Shown in pieces: positions 16,917 to 25,104 of a stretch of 64,000 bases of DNA (its first letter is position 1; every line of letters begins with the position of its first letter). Under the pieces are notes generated by a model that was not told the DNA's origin, ran no database searches, and was given only the letters and a program-made list of their open reading frames with translations. Position numbers and translations under genes: made by a program. The DNA is from Candidatus Proelusimicrobium volucris (GTDB lineage Bacteria; Elusimicrobiota; Elusimicrobia; Elusimicrobiales; Elusimicrobiaceae): contig CALUXD010000001.1 of NCBI GenBank assembly GCA_944324665.1, positions 434,001-498,000 of the forward strand, read 5' to 3'.

Positions 16917-18258
16917 ATTGATTTTTGTTTTATGTTTATTGTCGGCTAGCACCCTGTTCGCGAAGGAATATTCTTTTGAGCAGGCCTATGACCGCGCTTT
17001 ACAGACAAGCTACACCCTCTCTTCAGCCAAGCGGGAGCAGGAAATGTACCGTGCCCAGCTTAGCAGTGCGCGCGGCCTGTATTTGCCGCAAATAGGGGTA
17101 AAGGGCAGTTATACCGCGATTAACGATCCTATCTCGATAGATCTTAACGAAATTCGCAGCGCCATTCAGCCGCTGTATCCCGCGGGCGTAACTCTGCCGC
17201 CTTTTATGCTTAAGGTTCAAGACGAACAGTTTTTTCAGGCTCAGGCCTATGCGGCGTGGACGCTGTATTCGGGCGGGAAGATATCCTCCGCCAATAAGGC
17301 CGCGGGCGCCAATGTGGTGGGGGCCCAGGCCAAGCTGGATATGCTTAGCAATAATTTATTGGTGGAACTTACCAATAAATATTTTGGCGCTTTATTGTCC
17401 GATAAGATGGTGGAAGTGCGGGAAAAGTTTTTACAAAACGCGCGCCAAAACGCCAAGGACGGCGCGGATATGTTCCGCGTTGGTATGATAGCCAAAGTGG
17501 AAAAAATGTCCGTCGACGTGCTTCTGGCTCAGGCGGAACGCGACTATGCTTCCAGCTTAAATGACGCGCAAATGGCGCAGTCTTTGCTTAAAAGCCTGCT
17601 GAGGGAAAACGAGGATATAAAACTCGGGTCCTCTTTATTTGTCGTCGCGACAGAAAAGCTGCCCACTCTGCGGGCATTGCAGGATAAGGCTTTGGAGAAT
17701 AATCCATCGCTGGCTCTTTTGGATAGTAAAATGGTACTGTCGGAGGCGAACGCAAAAGCCCAAAAATCCGGTTTTTTGCCTTCGGTATATTTGTTTGCCA
17801 ACCGCGAGTTATACACTAACGATTTAACGGTGCTGGACCCGGATTATGCTTACGGCGTCGGCTTTGCATGGAATCTGTTTGAAGGTGGGCGGACATATAA
17901 CCAGACCAAGGCGGCCGAGAAGCAAACGCAAAGCATAATATCCCTTAAGCAACAGCAGACCAAGGATATTTTGACCGGCTTGGAATATTATTACAAGAAA
18001 ATGCAGAACGCGGAACAAAATTATCGGGCTTTGCAAAAGGAATTGGCTTTTACCGAGGAATTTTACAAGACGAGGCGTTTGGGATTTAGGACCGGCACCA
18101 GCACCTCTTTGGAAGTGAATATGGCAATGACGCAATGGCTTAAGACGCAGCTGGACAGCCTTAAGGCGCAGTATGATTTTGTTACTTCGCTGGCTATGCT
18201 GCTCAGTTTAAGCGGTCAGGCGGATTTGTTTGGCGAGTATGCAAAGCAGGCTTTATAA
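16903..18258 (+). CDS. TolC-family outer-membrane efflux protein
   Basis: 451 residues with a signal peptide (RKLIFVLCLLSASTLFA). TolC-type trimers form the outer-membrane exit duct of efflux pumps. The two-fold repeated helical pattern is evident (residues about 25-230 and 250-445). It contains the family features YSFEQAYDRALQTSYTLSSA at the start and GVGFAWNLFEGGRTYNQTKAAE in the second repeat. It overlaps marR and is followed 9 bp later by the membrane-fusion protein gene. Confidence 0.92.
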   Translation: MIKRKLIFVLCLLSASTLFAKEYSFEQAYDRALQTSYTLSSAKREQEMYRAQLSSARGLYLPQIGVKGSYTAINDPISIDLNEIRSAIQPLYPAGVTLPPFMLKVQDEQFFQAQAYAAWTLYSGGKISSANKAAGANVVGAQAKLDMLSNNLLVELTNKYFGALLSDKMVEVREKFLQNARQNAKDGADMFRVGMIAKVEKMSVDVLLAQAERDYASSLNDAQMAQSLLKSLLRENEDIKLGSSLFVVATEKLPTLRALQDKALENNPSLALLDSKMVLSEANAKAQKSGFLPSVYLFANRELYTNDLTVLDPDYAYGVGFAWNLFEGGRTYNQTKAAEKQTQSIISLKQQQTKDILTGLEYYYKKMQNAEQNYRALQKELAFTEEFYKTRRLGFRTGTSTSLEVNMAMTQWLKTQLDSLKAQYDFVTSLAMLLSLSGQADLFGEYAKQAL

Positions 18259-18267
18259 GGAGAATTT

Positions 18268-19041
18268 ATGAATAGTAAAAAATGGTTGTTTATCTTGGGC
18301 GGTGGTATAATAGCGGCGGCGGTATTGGCGGCACTGCTATGGCCTAAGGATATGTTTTTGCAGGGGGAAGTAGTTATAAGGCAGCTGAGTGTATCGCCTA
18401 GGATAGCGGGGCGCGTAGACCAAATTCTGGCGAGGGAAGGAGATATGGTCAGCAAAGGAGAGGTCGTGGCGACGCTTTACGCCCCCGATATGCTGGCCAA
18501 AGCCGCGCAGGCGCACGCCCCCCGGGAATTGGCGCAAAAAAGTTATGCCCGTATGAAGGAACTGTATGACGGGGGCGTAGTATCCGCCCAGAAATTGGAC
18601 GAAGCCCGCGCCAACGCGCAGAAAGCGATGGGCGCGGTAAACGAGGTGGAAAGTTTCGTAAACGAAATGAAATTGGTTTCCCCCGTAGACGGGGAAGTGT
18701 CCTCAGTAGTGCTGGAGCAGGGCGAATTGGCCGCGCCCGGAATAAGCGTACTTACGGTGCTGGACACTTCCGACGTATGGGTTTCTTTTAACGTCAGGGA
18801 GGATTTGCTTTCCAACTTCGCTTTGCAGAAAGAAATTATGCTGACTTTCCCTTCCTTGGGCAAAGAGTATTATCCCTTTAGGGTGACCTATATTTCCAAA
18901 CAAGGCGATTATGCCGTTTGGAGCGCCACCAAAACGAGGGGGGAATTTGACTTGAAAACTTTTGAAGTCCGCGCAAAACCCGTCAATCCCATGCCCTCTT
19001 TGCGCCAAGGCATGACGGCTTTGATGGAAATCCCTTTATGA
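18268..19041 (+). CDS. HlyD-family membrane-fusion (periplasmic adaptor) protein
   Basis: 257 residues, short for the family. An N-terminal membrane anchor (WLFILGGGIIAAAVLAALLW) is followed by a lipoyl-type half motif (SPRIAGRVDQILAREGDMVSKGEVVATLY). A short helical hairpin (about residues 72-130), the second lipoyl half (LVSPVDGEVSSVVLEQGELAAPG) and a beta-barrel with VLDTSDVWVSFNVRED come next. It bridges TolC and the inner-membrane permeases. Its ATG follows an AAGGAG site, and its stop overlaps the next gene (ATGA). Confidence 0.92.
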   Translation: MNSKKWLFILGGGIIAAAVLAALLWPKDMFLQGEVVIRQLSVSPRIAGRVDQILAREGDMVSKGEVVATLYAPDMLAKAAQAHAPRELAQKSYARMKELYDGGVVSAQKLDEARANAQKAMGAVNEVESFVNEMKLVSPVDGEVSSVVLEQGELAAPGISVLTVLDTSDVWVSFNVREDLLSNFALQKEIMLTFPSLGKEYYPFRVTYISKQGDYAVWSATKTRGEFDLKTFEVRAKPVNPMPSLRQGMTALMEIPL

Positions 19042-20213
19042 AAAATATTTGGCGCCGCATTATCCATAGGGAATGGGCTTTTATCTTTGAACGCAAAAAA
19101 AACTTCGGTTTTTTTATGCTCGCCTATCCTTTTGTAATAATGGGGCTCATACTCGCAATATTTTCCGGGAAAGTGTTGGACCAAATCCCCGTAGGAGTGG
19201 TAGATAATTCATCTGGATATTATTCCCGAGAGTTGATGCGGACATTAAAAAGCAACAGGTTTTTGTCGCCCCGTCCTTTCGCTACGGTCGCGGCCGCGCG
19301 CAAGGCTTTGGACCAGGGGCGGATATACGGAGTGGTATCAATAGATGAATCTTATGATAAAGATTTGCTAAAGAATAGCGGGGCGAGTATAAACGCCTGG
19401 ATAAATAACGAGTTTTTGCTGGTAGGCGGCAATTTGACAAAAGGCCTAAACTCCGTAGTGGGTGCACTGCAAGCCAAATACCAGCGCAGAACCCTTGCCG
19501 CATTGGGGGTGCCAGCGTCGATGGGGGATTCTTTCGCCTCTCCTGTGCAGGTAAGCGAAAATATTCTTTATAACCCGGGTATGAATTATATTTATTTCCT
19601 TGGGTTGGGCCTTTTGCCCGCAGTGTTACAGATTTTTATTTGCATAAGCGTAAGCTACGCTTTGTTATGGGATATAAAAACATATCGCGCAAGACGATTA
19701 AGACGTGTTTTTGAAGAGCACCCCTACGCTGCCTGCGCCGCGAGAATAACTTTTTACTCCGTGGGTTATTTCGCGGTTTTTGTCATAATGTTGACCGGTA
19801 TTATCGCTTTATTCCAAGTACCTGTGGAAGGAAGTCTTTTCCGAGTTATGTGCGGCGGTATTGCTTTTATTTTTATGACGGCTTGCGCAGGCCTTTTATT
19901 TGCTGGCTTTACCAATAATTTACGTTTTTGTTTAAGCATATGCGCCATTTACGCAGCCCCGGCATTTGCGTTTTACGGGGTATCTTTCCCGGTGCAGTCT
20001 ATGCCGATATTGGCGCGGGCTTGGGCCGAATTTTTGCCGGGTACGCATTTAAACCGCATTTTCGTAAATGAGTTGCTGCGCGGCGTCAACGCGGCCGGAA
20101 CCTGGCAGGATATTTTGTTTATGACGGCTGTGGGGGCGGTATGTTTTGTGCTGGGGGCCAAGGGTTATTCCCGTTGGGTAAAACAGGATAAATATTTGGG
20201 GCCAAAGTTATGA
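19038..20213 (+). CDS. ABC-2 type permease, first of two
   Basis: 391 residues. Typical ABC-2 (YhhJ/YbhR-like) architecture: one N-terminal helix (about residues 25-48), a large periplasmic domain (about 50-180) and five C-terminal helices. IPVGVVDNSSGYYSRELMRTL and YGVVSIDESYDKDLL are standard in the periplasmic domain. It overlaps both neighbours by 4 bases, so it is tightly coupled to the HlyD-like protein and the second permease. The ATP-binding partner is not encoded in this operon. Confidence 0.9.
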   Translation: MKNIWRRIIHREWAFIFERKKNFGFFMLAYPFVIMGLILAIFSGKVLDQIPVGVVDNSSGYYSRELMRTLKSNRFLSPRPFATVAAARKALDQGRIYGVVSIDESYDKDLLKNSGASINAWINNEFLLVGGNLTKGLNSVVGALQAKYQRRTLAALGVPASMGDSFASPVQVSENILYNPGMNYIYFLGLGLLPAVLQIFICISVSYALLWDIKTYRARRLRRVFEEHPYAACAARITFYSVGYFAVFVIMLTGIIALFQVPVEGSLFRVMCGGIAFIFMTACAGLLFAGFTNNLRFCLSICAIYAAPAFAFYGVSFPVQSMPILARAWAEFLPGTHLNRIFVNELLRGVNAAGTWQDILFMTAVGAVCFVLGAKGYSRWVKQDKYLGPKL

Positions 20214-21337
20214 TTGAGTTTATATTAAGAGAATTGAAGGCATTGCTTAAAGACAGCGGCTTTATCCTGCTGGCTTTTGGCGGGCCGCTGTTTTATTCGT
20301 TTTTTTATCCGTTTCCGTATGCGCGCGAGGTTGCGCGCCAAATACCGGTGGCGGTGGTAGATCAAGATAATTCTGTCCTTTCCCGCCAGCTGGTGCGCAT
20401 GATGAGAGCGGAGGAAGAAATATTCCCCGTTGCCTATCCTTCGCTGTCCGAGGCAAAGAAAGCGCTGGACCGTAGAGAAGTGTTTGCCGTAGTGTCGCTG
20501 GACGAGGATTTTGAGAGGGATATTCTCAAGCAAGTGCCAAAACGGGTACATATATATACCGATGCCAGCTATCCAGTTTACTATAAACAAGCCACTACCG
20601 CTTTGCAGAAAGCTATTAAGACGGTTTCCGCGGGCGTGGAAATTAAGAAGTTGCAGTCTCTTGGGGCAGGCAAAGCCGCAGCGCAGCTGCGCAGCCCGAT
20701 AAAAATGAATATTGTCAATTTGTATAATCCTTTGGGATCTTATAGTAATTATGTGGTGCCAGCCGTGTTTGTGGCAATGGTGCACCAAATTATGCTGATA
20801 GTAATAGGCCTTAGGGCGGGTACGTTATACGAGCGAAAGAAGGAATACTCTAAAAGGCTTAAGCCGTTTAAAATATGGCTGGGGAAGATGGCTGCTTTCT
20901 TGCTTTTTATGGCGGGCTATTTCGTGTATTTGTTTATAATAATGTATCGTCTGTACGGGTTTAGCGGCGGAGAGCGTCTTCTTGAGTGGTTCTTGTTCTA
21001 TATGATTTTTGCCGTGGCGACTATCGGTCTTGGCCTTACGATAGGAGGTTTATTTAAAGAGAGGGAAACCCCGATAGTATTTATCGTGGTAACGTCTTTG
21101 CCGCTATTGTTTATGTCTGGGGTTATTTGGCCGGTCTGGAAAATGCCTTTGGCGATACAAGCTCTAAGGCTATGCGTGCCGATGACATACGGCATTAACG
21201 GTGCGGTGCGTTTGTTTGTGATGAATGTTTCTTTAGGGGATATTTTGCCTTATGTCTGCGGCTGCACGATATTGGCGGTGTTGTTTGGTTTTACGTCTTA
21301 TTTGACGATAAAAAAGCGTTATCCTCTTGAGATATAG
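20210..21337 (+). CDS. ABC-2 type permease, second of two
   Basis: 375 residues, with the same layout as the preceding permease: one N-terminal helix, a periplasmic domain with IPVAVVDQDNSVLSRQLVRMM and FAVVSLDEDFERDIL, then five or six helices. It is distantly similar to its neighbour, implying a heterodimeric channel. It is the last gene of the operon, and no terminator was recognised after it. Such MFP-ABC-2-ABC-2 sets normally also have an ATPase (YbhF/RbbA type), which is missing here. Confidence 0.9.
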   Translation: MIEFILRELKALLKDSGFILLAFGGPLFYSFFYPFPYAREVARQIPVAVVDQDNSVLSRQLVRMMRAEEEIFPVAYPSLSEAKKALDRREVFAVVSLDEDFERDILKQVPKRVHIYTDASYPVYYKQATTALQKAIKTVSAGVEIKKLQSLGAGKAAAQLRSPIKMNIVNLYNPLGSYSNYVVPAVFVAMVHQIMLIVIGLRAGTLYERKKEYSKRLKPFKIWLGKMAAFLLFMAGYFVYLFIIMYRLYGFSGGERLLEWFLFYMIFAVATIGLGLTIGGLFKERETPIVFIVVTSLPLLFMSGVIWPVWKMPLAIQALRLCVPMTYGINGAVRLFVMNVSLGDILPYVCGCTILAVLFGFTSYLTIKKRYPLEI

Positions 21338-21477
21338 AATAATAAGTATTGCGTGAAAAACTTTGAGAAAATAAGATTTTTAAGACCATTCTTCCTTCGT
21401 GCATAAAGTAATAGAACAGCAAACAAAATTGACGTTTAAATCGGAATAAACTTTATTTAATTTGGAGTGTCGTAAGT

Positions 21478-21642
21478 TTGGCCCCACTAAAAGCGACAAA
21501 AATAGCCAAAAAGACGTATTATAAAGCACTTGCCTTGCAGATACGGGAATATATGAGGGTAAATAACCTTTCCCAGCGGGAATGTGCCGTGGCCCTTGGC
21601 ATGAGCCCCGCCCGCGTGAGCCAATTGCTTAAAAATTGTTAG
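21478..21642 (+). CDS. 54-residue helix-turn-helix protein
   Basis: Begins with TTG preceded by GGAG 10 nt upstream (21464-21467), so it is easily missed by gene finders. The protein reads APLKATKIAKKTYYKALALQ and then a helix-turn-helix (REYMRVNNLSQRECAVALGM, then SPARVSQLLKNC), ending directly after the recognition helix. It resembles a stripped-down Cro/C1-type or sigma-70 region-4-like DNA-binding unit. It is the first gene of the island, upstream of the restriction-modification operon. It could be that operon's controller (C protein-like), a recombination directionality factor for the serine recombinase, or a remnant. Confidence 0.6.
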   Translation: MAPLKATKIAKKTYYKALALQIREYMRVNNLSQRECAVALGMSPARVSQLLKNC

Positions 21643-21670
21643 ATGAGGCAGACTTTGGGAGTATCATTAA

Positions 21671-21699
21671 TTGAAACGAGCTGAGCATATAGGTATAAA
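21671..21699 (+). promoter_or_regulatory. Strong promoter of the restriction-modification operon
   Basis: TTGAAA (21671-21676), exactly 17 bp, then TATAAA (21694-21699); both boxes match consensus at 5 of 6 positions. The start would be near 21706, giving a leader of about 105 nt before the ATG at 21812. Confidence 0.7.
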
Positions 21700-21811
21700 T
21701 GAAAAAGATTTCTTGCAGACAATAAGTTAAAATATAGATAATTAAACCATGATTAAAGCAATGGATACAATGACTATAGACCGTTGCTATATTTTACCCA
21801 GGAGTGATAAT

Positions 21812-23728
21812 ATGGACAGATTTGCCATCATAAACCGCATTGGTAATAAATACCATACAGCCAATATAGAAGATGGAGAGTATAGTTATGTCGCTGCGGC
21901 TGGATCCAAAGCCAAGTTAACCAAACTTCTGGGACATGAGTATAAACATTACAAGTTGGATATTCGTTTTGAAAAAGATGATGTGGTTGTTTTAGTAGAA
22001 ACAAAACAGGACTTTACGGAGGATGATGAACCTCAGTTAGAAGCATACTTAGAAGAAGAACGGGCTGTCCATAAAAGCAAAAAAGTAATCTGCATTTTGG
22101 CCAATACGACTAATGATAAAATCAAAGTTTGGCAATCCTCTATAGATGAAGAACATGTTTTGCCCAAAGAGACCGTTTTGGATGAAATGGATCACTATAT
22201 TCACCTGTTTGAACTTAGCAAATCAAATGACCGAGAGAGGGTTCTTAAAAACACCTATAAACTCAATGAAATGCTGCATAAAAAAGATATTGATGAGAAA
22301 CTGCGGAGCCAATTTGTAGGTACGATTTTGTTACATATTAAAAAGTTAATTAATACTTGGGGTTTTCAGTTAATCGGCACAGAAGCTATTAAGAAGATGG
22401 ATGATTACCTTGATAATTTGACCACTGTACAATCCATTCGTAGTGAAATACAAAATACTTTAAATGAATTACTGGATGGATCGGAGAATAAGACGGAAAA
22501 GATAAATCTTCTTCAAAAGAATGTTCTCGGAGACCAAAAAGTTAAGAAGTTAAATAAAGCCGAATGGCAAGAGATTTTTGATACCATACTAACCGATATT
22601 TATAAGTATATTGACACAGAAAGTGATGAGGGCCAAGATATATTAAATCTGTTCTTTATTGCTTTTAATAAATATACGGGTAAAGCTGATAAAAATCAGG
22701 CTTTTACCCCTGACCATATCACGGATTTTATGTGTAAACTGACTGATGTCGACTGCCATAAAAAGGTGTTAGACCCTACTTGTGGCAGTGGTTCTTTTCT
22801 GGTACAGGCTATGGTTAAAGAACTGGCAGATGCCCGTAGAGGTAAAACCGAAAAAGTAGCAAAGGAAGCTATGCGCAAGGTAAAAGAAGAAAATATCTAT
22901 GGTATTGAAGTGGAAGAAAAAGCATATGGCCTTTCTACTACTAATATGTTAATTCACAGTGACGGTAACTCCAACATCATACATGCGAGCTGTTTTGATA
23001 GTGCGGAGTTTATCAAGAAAGCCAATCCAGACATTATCCTCATGAATCCGCCCTATAATGCTAAACCCAAAAGTATACCAGACGCATATAAAAAAAATTG
23101 GGGAAAAGCAAAAGATGGTAAAGAAGATCCAACAAAGGGTTTGGTGTTTATTCATTTTTTGTCAGACGTTATTAAACAGATGAACGAAGAAAATAAAACA
23201 CAAAAAACAGTTAAACTGGCTGTTTTGTTGCCTCTACAATGCGCCATAGGTACAAGCAGTATCATTAGTGAAGAAAAAGCGGCAATGCTGAAGGATAATA
23301 CCTTGGAAGCAGTATTTTCCCTCCCTGGGGAAATGTTTTATCCTGGTTCATCTGTCAATGCTTGTTGTATGCTATTTACGCTCGGGCAGCCGCATATTAA
23401 ACCTAATGGGCAATCTCGCTCTACCTTTTTTGGCTACTGCAAGGATGACGGTTTTGTTAAGAAGAAGAACCTGGGCAGAGTAGAACAATTCGATTCAAAT
23501 GGACATTCTAAATGGGCGGCTATAGAAAAAGAATGGCTGACCTTGTTTGAACAAAAGAAGGCTGTTGACGGTAAATCAGCCGTGCAAGTAGTTAGTGCTG
23601 AGGATGAATGGCTTTGTGAAGCCTATATGAAAACAGACTATACTAAATTGACAGAAGCTGATTTTCAGCAAACTTTAAACAACTATCTGTCTTACTTGGT
23701 AAAGGAAGGCCAAGTTTATGAATCTTAA
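21812..23728 (+). CDS. BcgI-like restriction-modification subunit A (nuclease plus N6-adenine methylase)
   Basis: 638 residues from ATG 21812, chosen because AGGAG lies 7 nt upstream; an in-frame ATG at 21749 has no ribosome-binding site. The N-terminal domain has a PD-(D/E)XK-like pattern, D50 then E63-T-K65 (LDIRFEKDD ... VLVETKQ). A helical linker follows, then the gamma-type methylase with motif I DPTCGSGSF near residue 321 and catalytic NPPY near 411. A fused nuclease and methylase with a separate specificity protein is the BcgI (type IIB/IIG) arrangement, and the size is close to BcgI A. A type I HsdM is the alternative, but no HsdR gene accompanies it. Notably AT-rich, consistent with transfer. 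Confidence 0.82.
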   Translation: MDRFAIINRIGNKYHTANIEDGEYSYVAAAGSKAKLTKLLGHEYKHYKLDIRFEKDDVVVLVETKQDFTEDDEPQLEAYLEEERAVHKSKKVICILANTTNDKIKVWQSSIDEEHVLPKETVLDEMDHYIHLFELSKSNDRERVLKNTYKLNEMLHKKDIDEKLRSQFVGTILLHIKKLINTWGFQLIGTEAIKKMDDYLDNLTTVQSIRSEIQNTLNELLDGSENKTEKINLLQKNVLGDQKVKKLNKAEWQEIFDTILTDIYKYIDTESDEGQDILNLFFIAFNKYTGKADKNQAFTPDHITDFMCKLTDVDCHKKVLDPTCGSGSFLVQAMVKELADARRGKTEKVAKEAMRKVKEENIYGIEVEEKAYGLSTTNMLIHSDGNSNIIHASCFDSAEFIKKANPDIILMNPPYNAKPKSIPDAYKKNWGKAKDGKEDPTKGLVFIHFLSDVIKQMNEENKTQKTVKLAVLLPLQCAIGTSSIISEEKAAMLKDNTLEAVFSLPGEMFYPGSSVNACCMLFTLGQPHIKPNGQSRSTFFGYCKDDGFVKKKNLGRVEQFDSNGHSKWAAIEKEWLTLFEQKKAVDGKSAVQVVSAEDEWLCEAYMKTDYTKLTEADFQQTLNNYLSYLVKEGQVYES

Positions 23729-24842
23729 TAAACAAGATTGGAAGGAATTTAAACTTGAAAAGCTATTTACTATCCGTCGTGGAGATAGAATTGTAAAAGA
23801 TGAGGACTATTTTGCTATTCCGCCTGCTCCAGATTATAAGTACAGAGTCATTACAGCAAGTGCAACTAACAATAGTGTAGATGGTGTTTATAACCAAACA
23901 AACTGTTTGGGTAATTGTTTGATTAGTTGTGGAGAAGCCAACGGGATGTTTACTACTTGGCAGGATGAGCCGTGTTGGGCCTTAGATACGGTGAGGATAT
24001 ATACACCTATTGGCTTTACATTATCTCGCAACCAAGGTTTATATCTCGCCTGTTGTCTGACATTTAATATGTATAGATTTTCTTATGGTAGAAAAGCAAA
24101 GCCTGATAATATGTATTCTTTGGATATTAATTTACCAATTCAACATCATCTAGATGGTACGCCAGTCATTGACCCCAAAAAGGAGTTTAGCAAAGATGGC
24201 TATATCCCCGATTGGCAATTCATGGAAAACTACATCAAATCCTTGCATTACAAACCTTTAACTACTTCCAGGGCTCATGCTCCTAAAAAAGAACTTAATA
24301 TTTCCAAATGGAAAGATTTTGTTGTAGGAGATATATTTAATATCCAGTACGGTATAAATATGGAGCTTAATGCCTGTGAACCTTGCAACATATATGATCA
24401 AGAGGCGGTGGCCTTTGTGGCTAGGACCGCTGAAAACAATGGGGTCTCTGCCTTTGTAAAAAAAGAACAAGGTATGCTACCACAAGCAGCTGGCACGATT
24501 ACCTGTGCTGGCGGTGGATCGGTATTATCTACATTTGTTCAGGCTCATGATTTTTATAGTGGCCGTGATTTATATCTGCTGAACACAAAAGAGAATCTGT
24601 CAGTTAAGACTAAACTTTTTTTAACCACGGTACTATTAAAGAACCAATACAGATATTCTTATGGTAGACAAGCAAATAAAACTTTGCCTACTTTGTTACT
24701 TAAACTTCCTATTCAACATCATTCCGATGGTACGCCCGTCATTGACCCTGAAAAGAAGTACAGCAAGGAAGGTTACATCCCGGACTGGCAATTTATGGAA
24801 GATTATATAAATAGTTTGCCATACAGTGATAAAATCAAATGA
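23718..24842 (+). CDS. BcgI-like specificity subunit (two target-recognition domains)
   Basis: 374 residues, overlapping the methylase gene by 11 bases. It recognises the DNA target for the restriction-modification complex. Two half-sites are clear: WKEFKLEKLFTIRRG opens the first target-recognition domain and WKDFVVGDIFNIQYG the second (near residue 200). Each ends in YRFSYGRKA / YRYSYGRQA followed by a 114-bp repeated segment encoding LPIQHHxDGTPVIDP...GYIPDWQFMExYIxSL. Such repeats form the conserved scaffold helices. Two unequal domains predict a bipartite, asymmetric target. Confidence 0.85.
   Translation: MNLNKQDWKEFKLEKLFTIRRGDRIVKDEDYFAIPPAPDYKYRVITASATNNSVDGVYNQTNCLGNCLISCGEANGMFTTWQDEPCWALDTVRIYTPIGFTLSRNQGLYLACCLTFNMYRFSYGRKAKPDNMYSLDINLPIQHHLDGTPVIDPKKEFSKDGYIPDWQFMENYIKSLHYKPLTTSRAHAPKKELNISKWKDFVVGDIFNIQYGINMELNACEPCNIYDQEAVAFVARTAENNGVSAFVKKEQGMLPQAAGTITCAGGGSVLSTFVQAHDFYSGRDLYLLNTKENLSVKTKLFLTTVLLKNQYRYSYGRQANKTLPTLLLKLPIQHHSDGTPVIDPEKKYSKEGYIPDWQFMEDYINSLPYSDKIK
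24138..24251 (+). repeat. Specificity-gene internal repeat, copy 1
   Basis: A 114-bp segment encoding the conserved LPIQHHLDGTPVIDP...FMENYIKSLHY scaffold; about four fifths of its bases match copy 2 at 24711-24824 in the same frame. Homologous exchange between such copies can swap target domains. Confidence 0.85.
24711..24824 (+). repeat. Specificity-gene internal repeat, copy 2
   Basis: Second in-frame copy of the 114-bp scaffold repeat at 24138-24251, at the 3' end of the specificity gene, 573 bp (191 codons) downstream of copy 1. Confidence 0.85.
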
Positions 24843-24980
24843 AAGTTGATTTTTGAACTTGTAAAATTAAATTTCGGGCAGTTAAATGAAGGGCAAAAGG
24901 ATATAAAGAGACCTTTTGCCATTGCTTTTGGGTCCCAAATGCGCCATAGGTAAAAATATCTGATTGGGGCTGTGTGGCCC

Positions 24981-25012
24981 AAAACAAAAAATCCCCGACG
25001 ATAGCCGGGGAT
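24981..25012 (-). terminator. Minus-strand terminator, second of two
   Basis: Stem ATCCCCG / CGGGGAT (7 bp, 8-nt loop) with an A-run on its left, read as a T-run on the minus strand. It is the second hairpin met by transcripts from gajA-gajB. Confidence 0.75.
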
Positions 25013-25032
25013 AAATAGGCCAAAATACAATT

Positions 25033-25060
25033 AAAAAATCCCGCCGAAGGTTCGACGGGA
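25033..25060 (-). terminator. Minus-strand terminator after gajB, first of two
   Basis: Hairpin at 25039-25060 (TCCCG and CGAA arms pairing with TTCG and CGGGA, one mismatch) followed on the minus strand by six T. It ends the gajA-gajB transcript. Confidence 0.8.
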
Positions 25061-25104
25061 AAATAAATGGGGTACTGTGGTCAATGCTTTTTATAATTTT
25101 TTAG

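Larger units (their letters stand above)
21338..21811 (+). other. Left part of the accessory island
   Basis: A 474-bp stretch between the efflux operon and the restriction-modification genes. It contains the small helix-turn-helix gene (21478-21642) and a strong promoter (21671-21699). I searched for a copy of the tRNA-His 3' end that would mark the left attachment site and found none longer than 8 bases. Confidence 0.5.

Noticed and set aside
21338-21760. Left attachment site copy of the tRNA-His 3' end
   Set aside because: Only an 8-base match (AGCTGAGC near 21681) was found, and it lies in the D-arm part rather than the 3' end and inside a promoter spacer. A 7-base ATGGGGT near 25067 is also too short.
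21749-21811. Upstream ATG of the restriction-modification subunit
   Set aside because: No ribosome-binding site, whereas ATG 21812 has AGGAG at proper spacing and gives the family-typical length.
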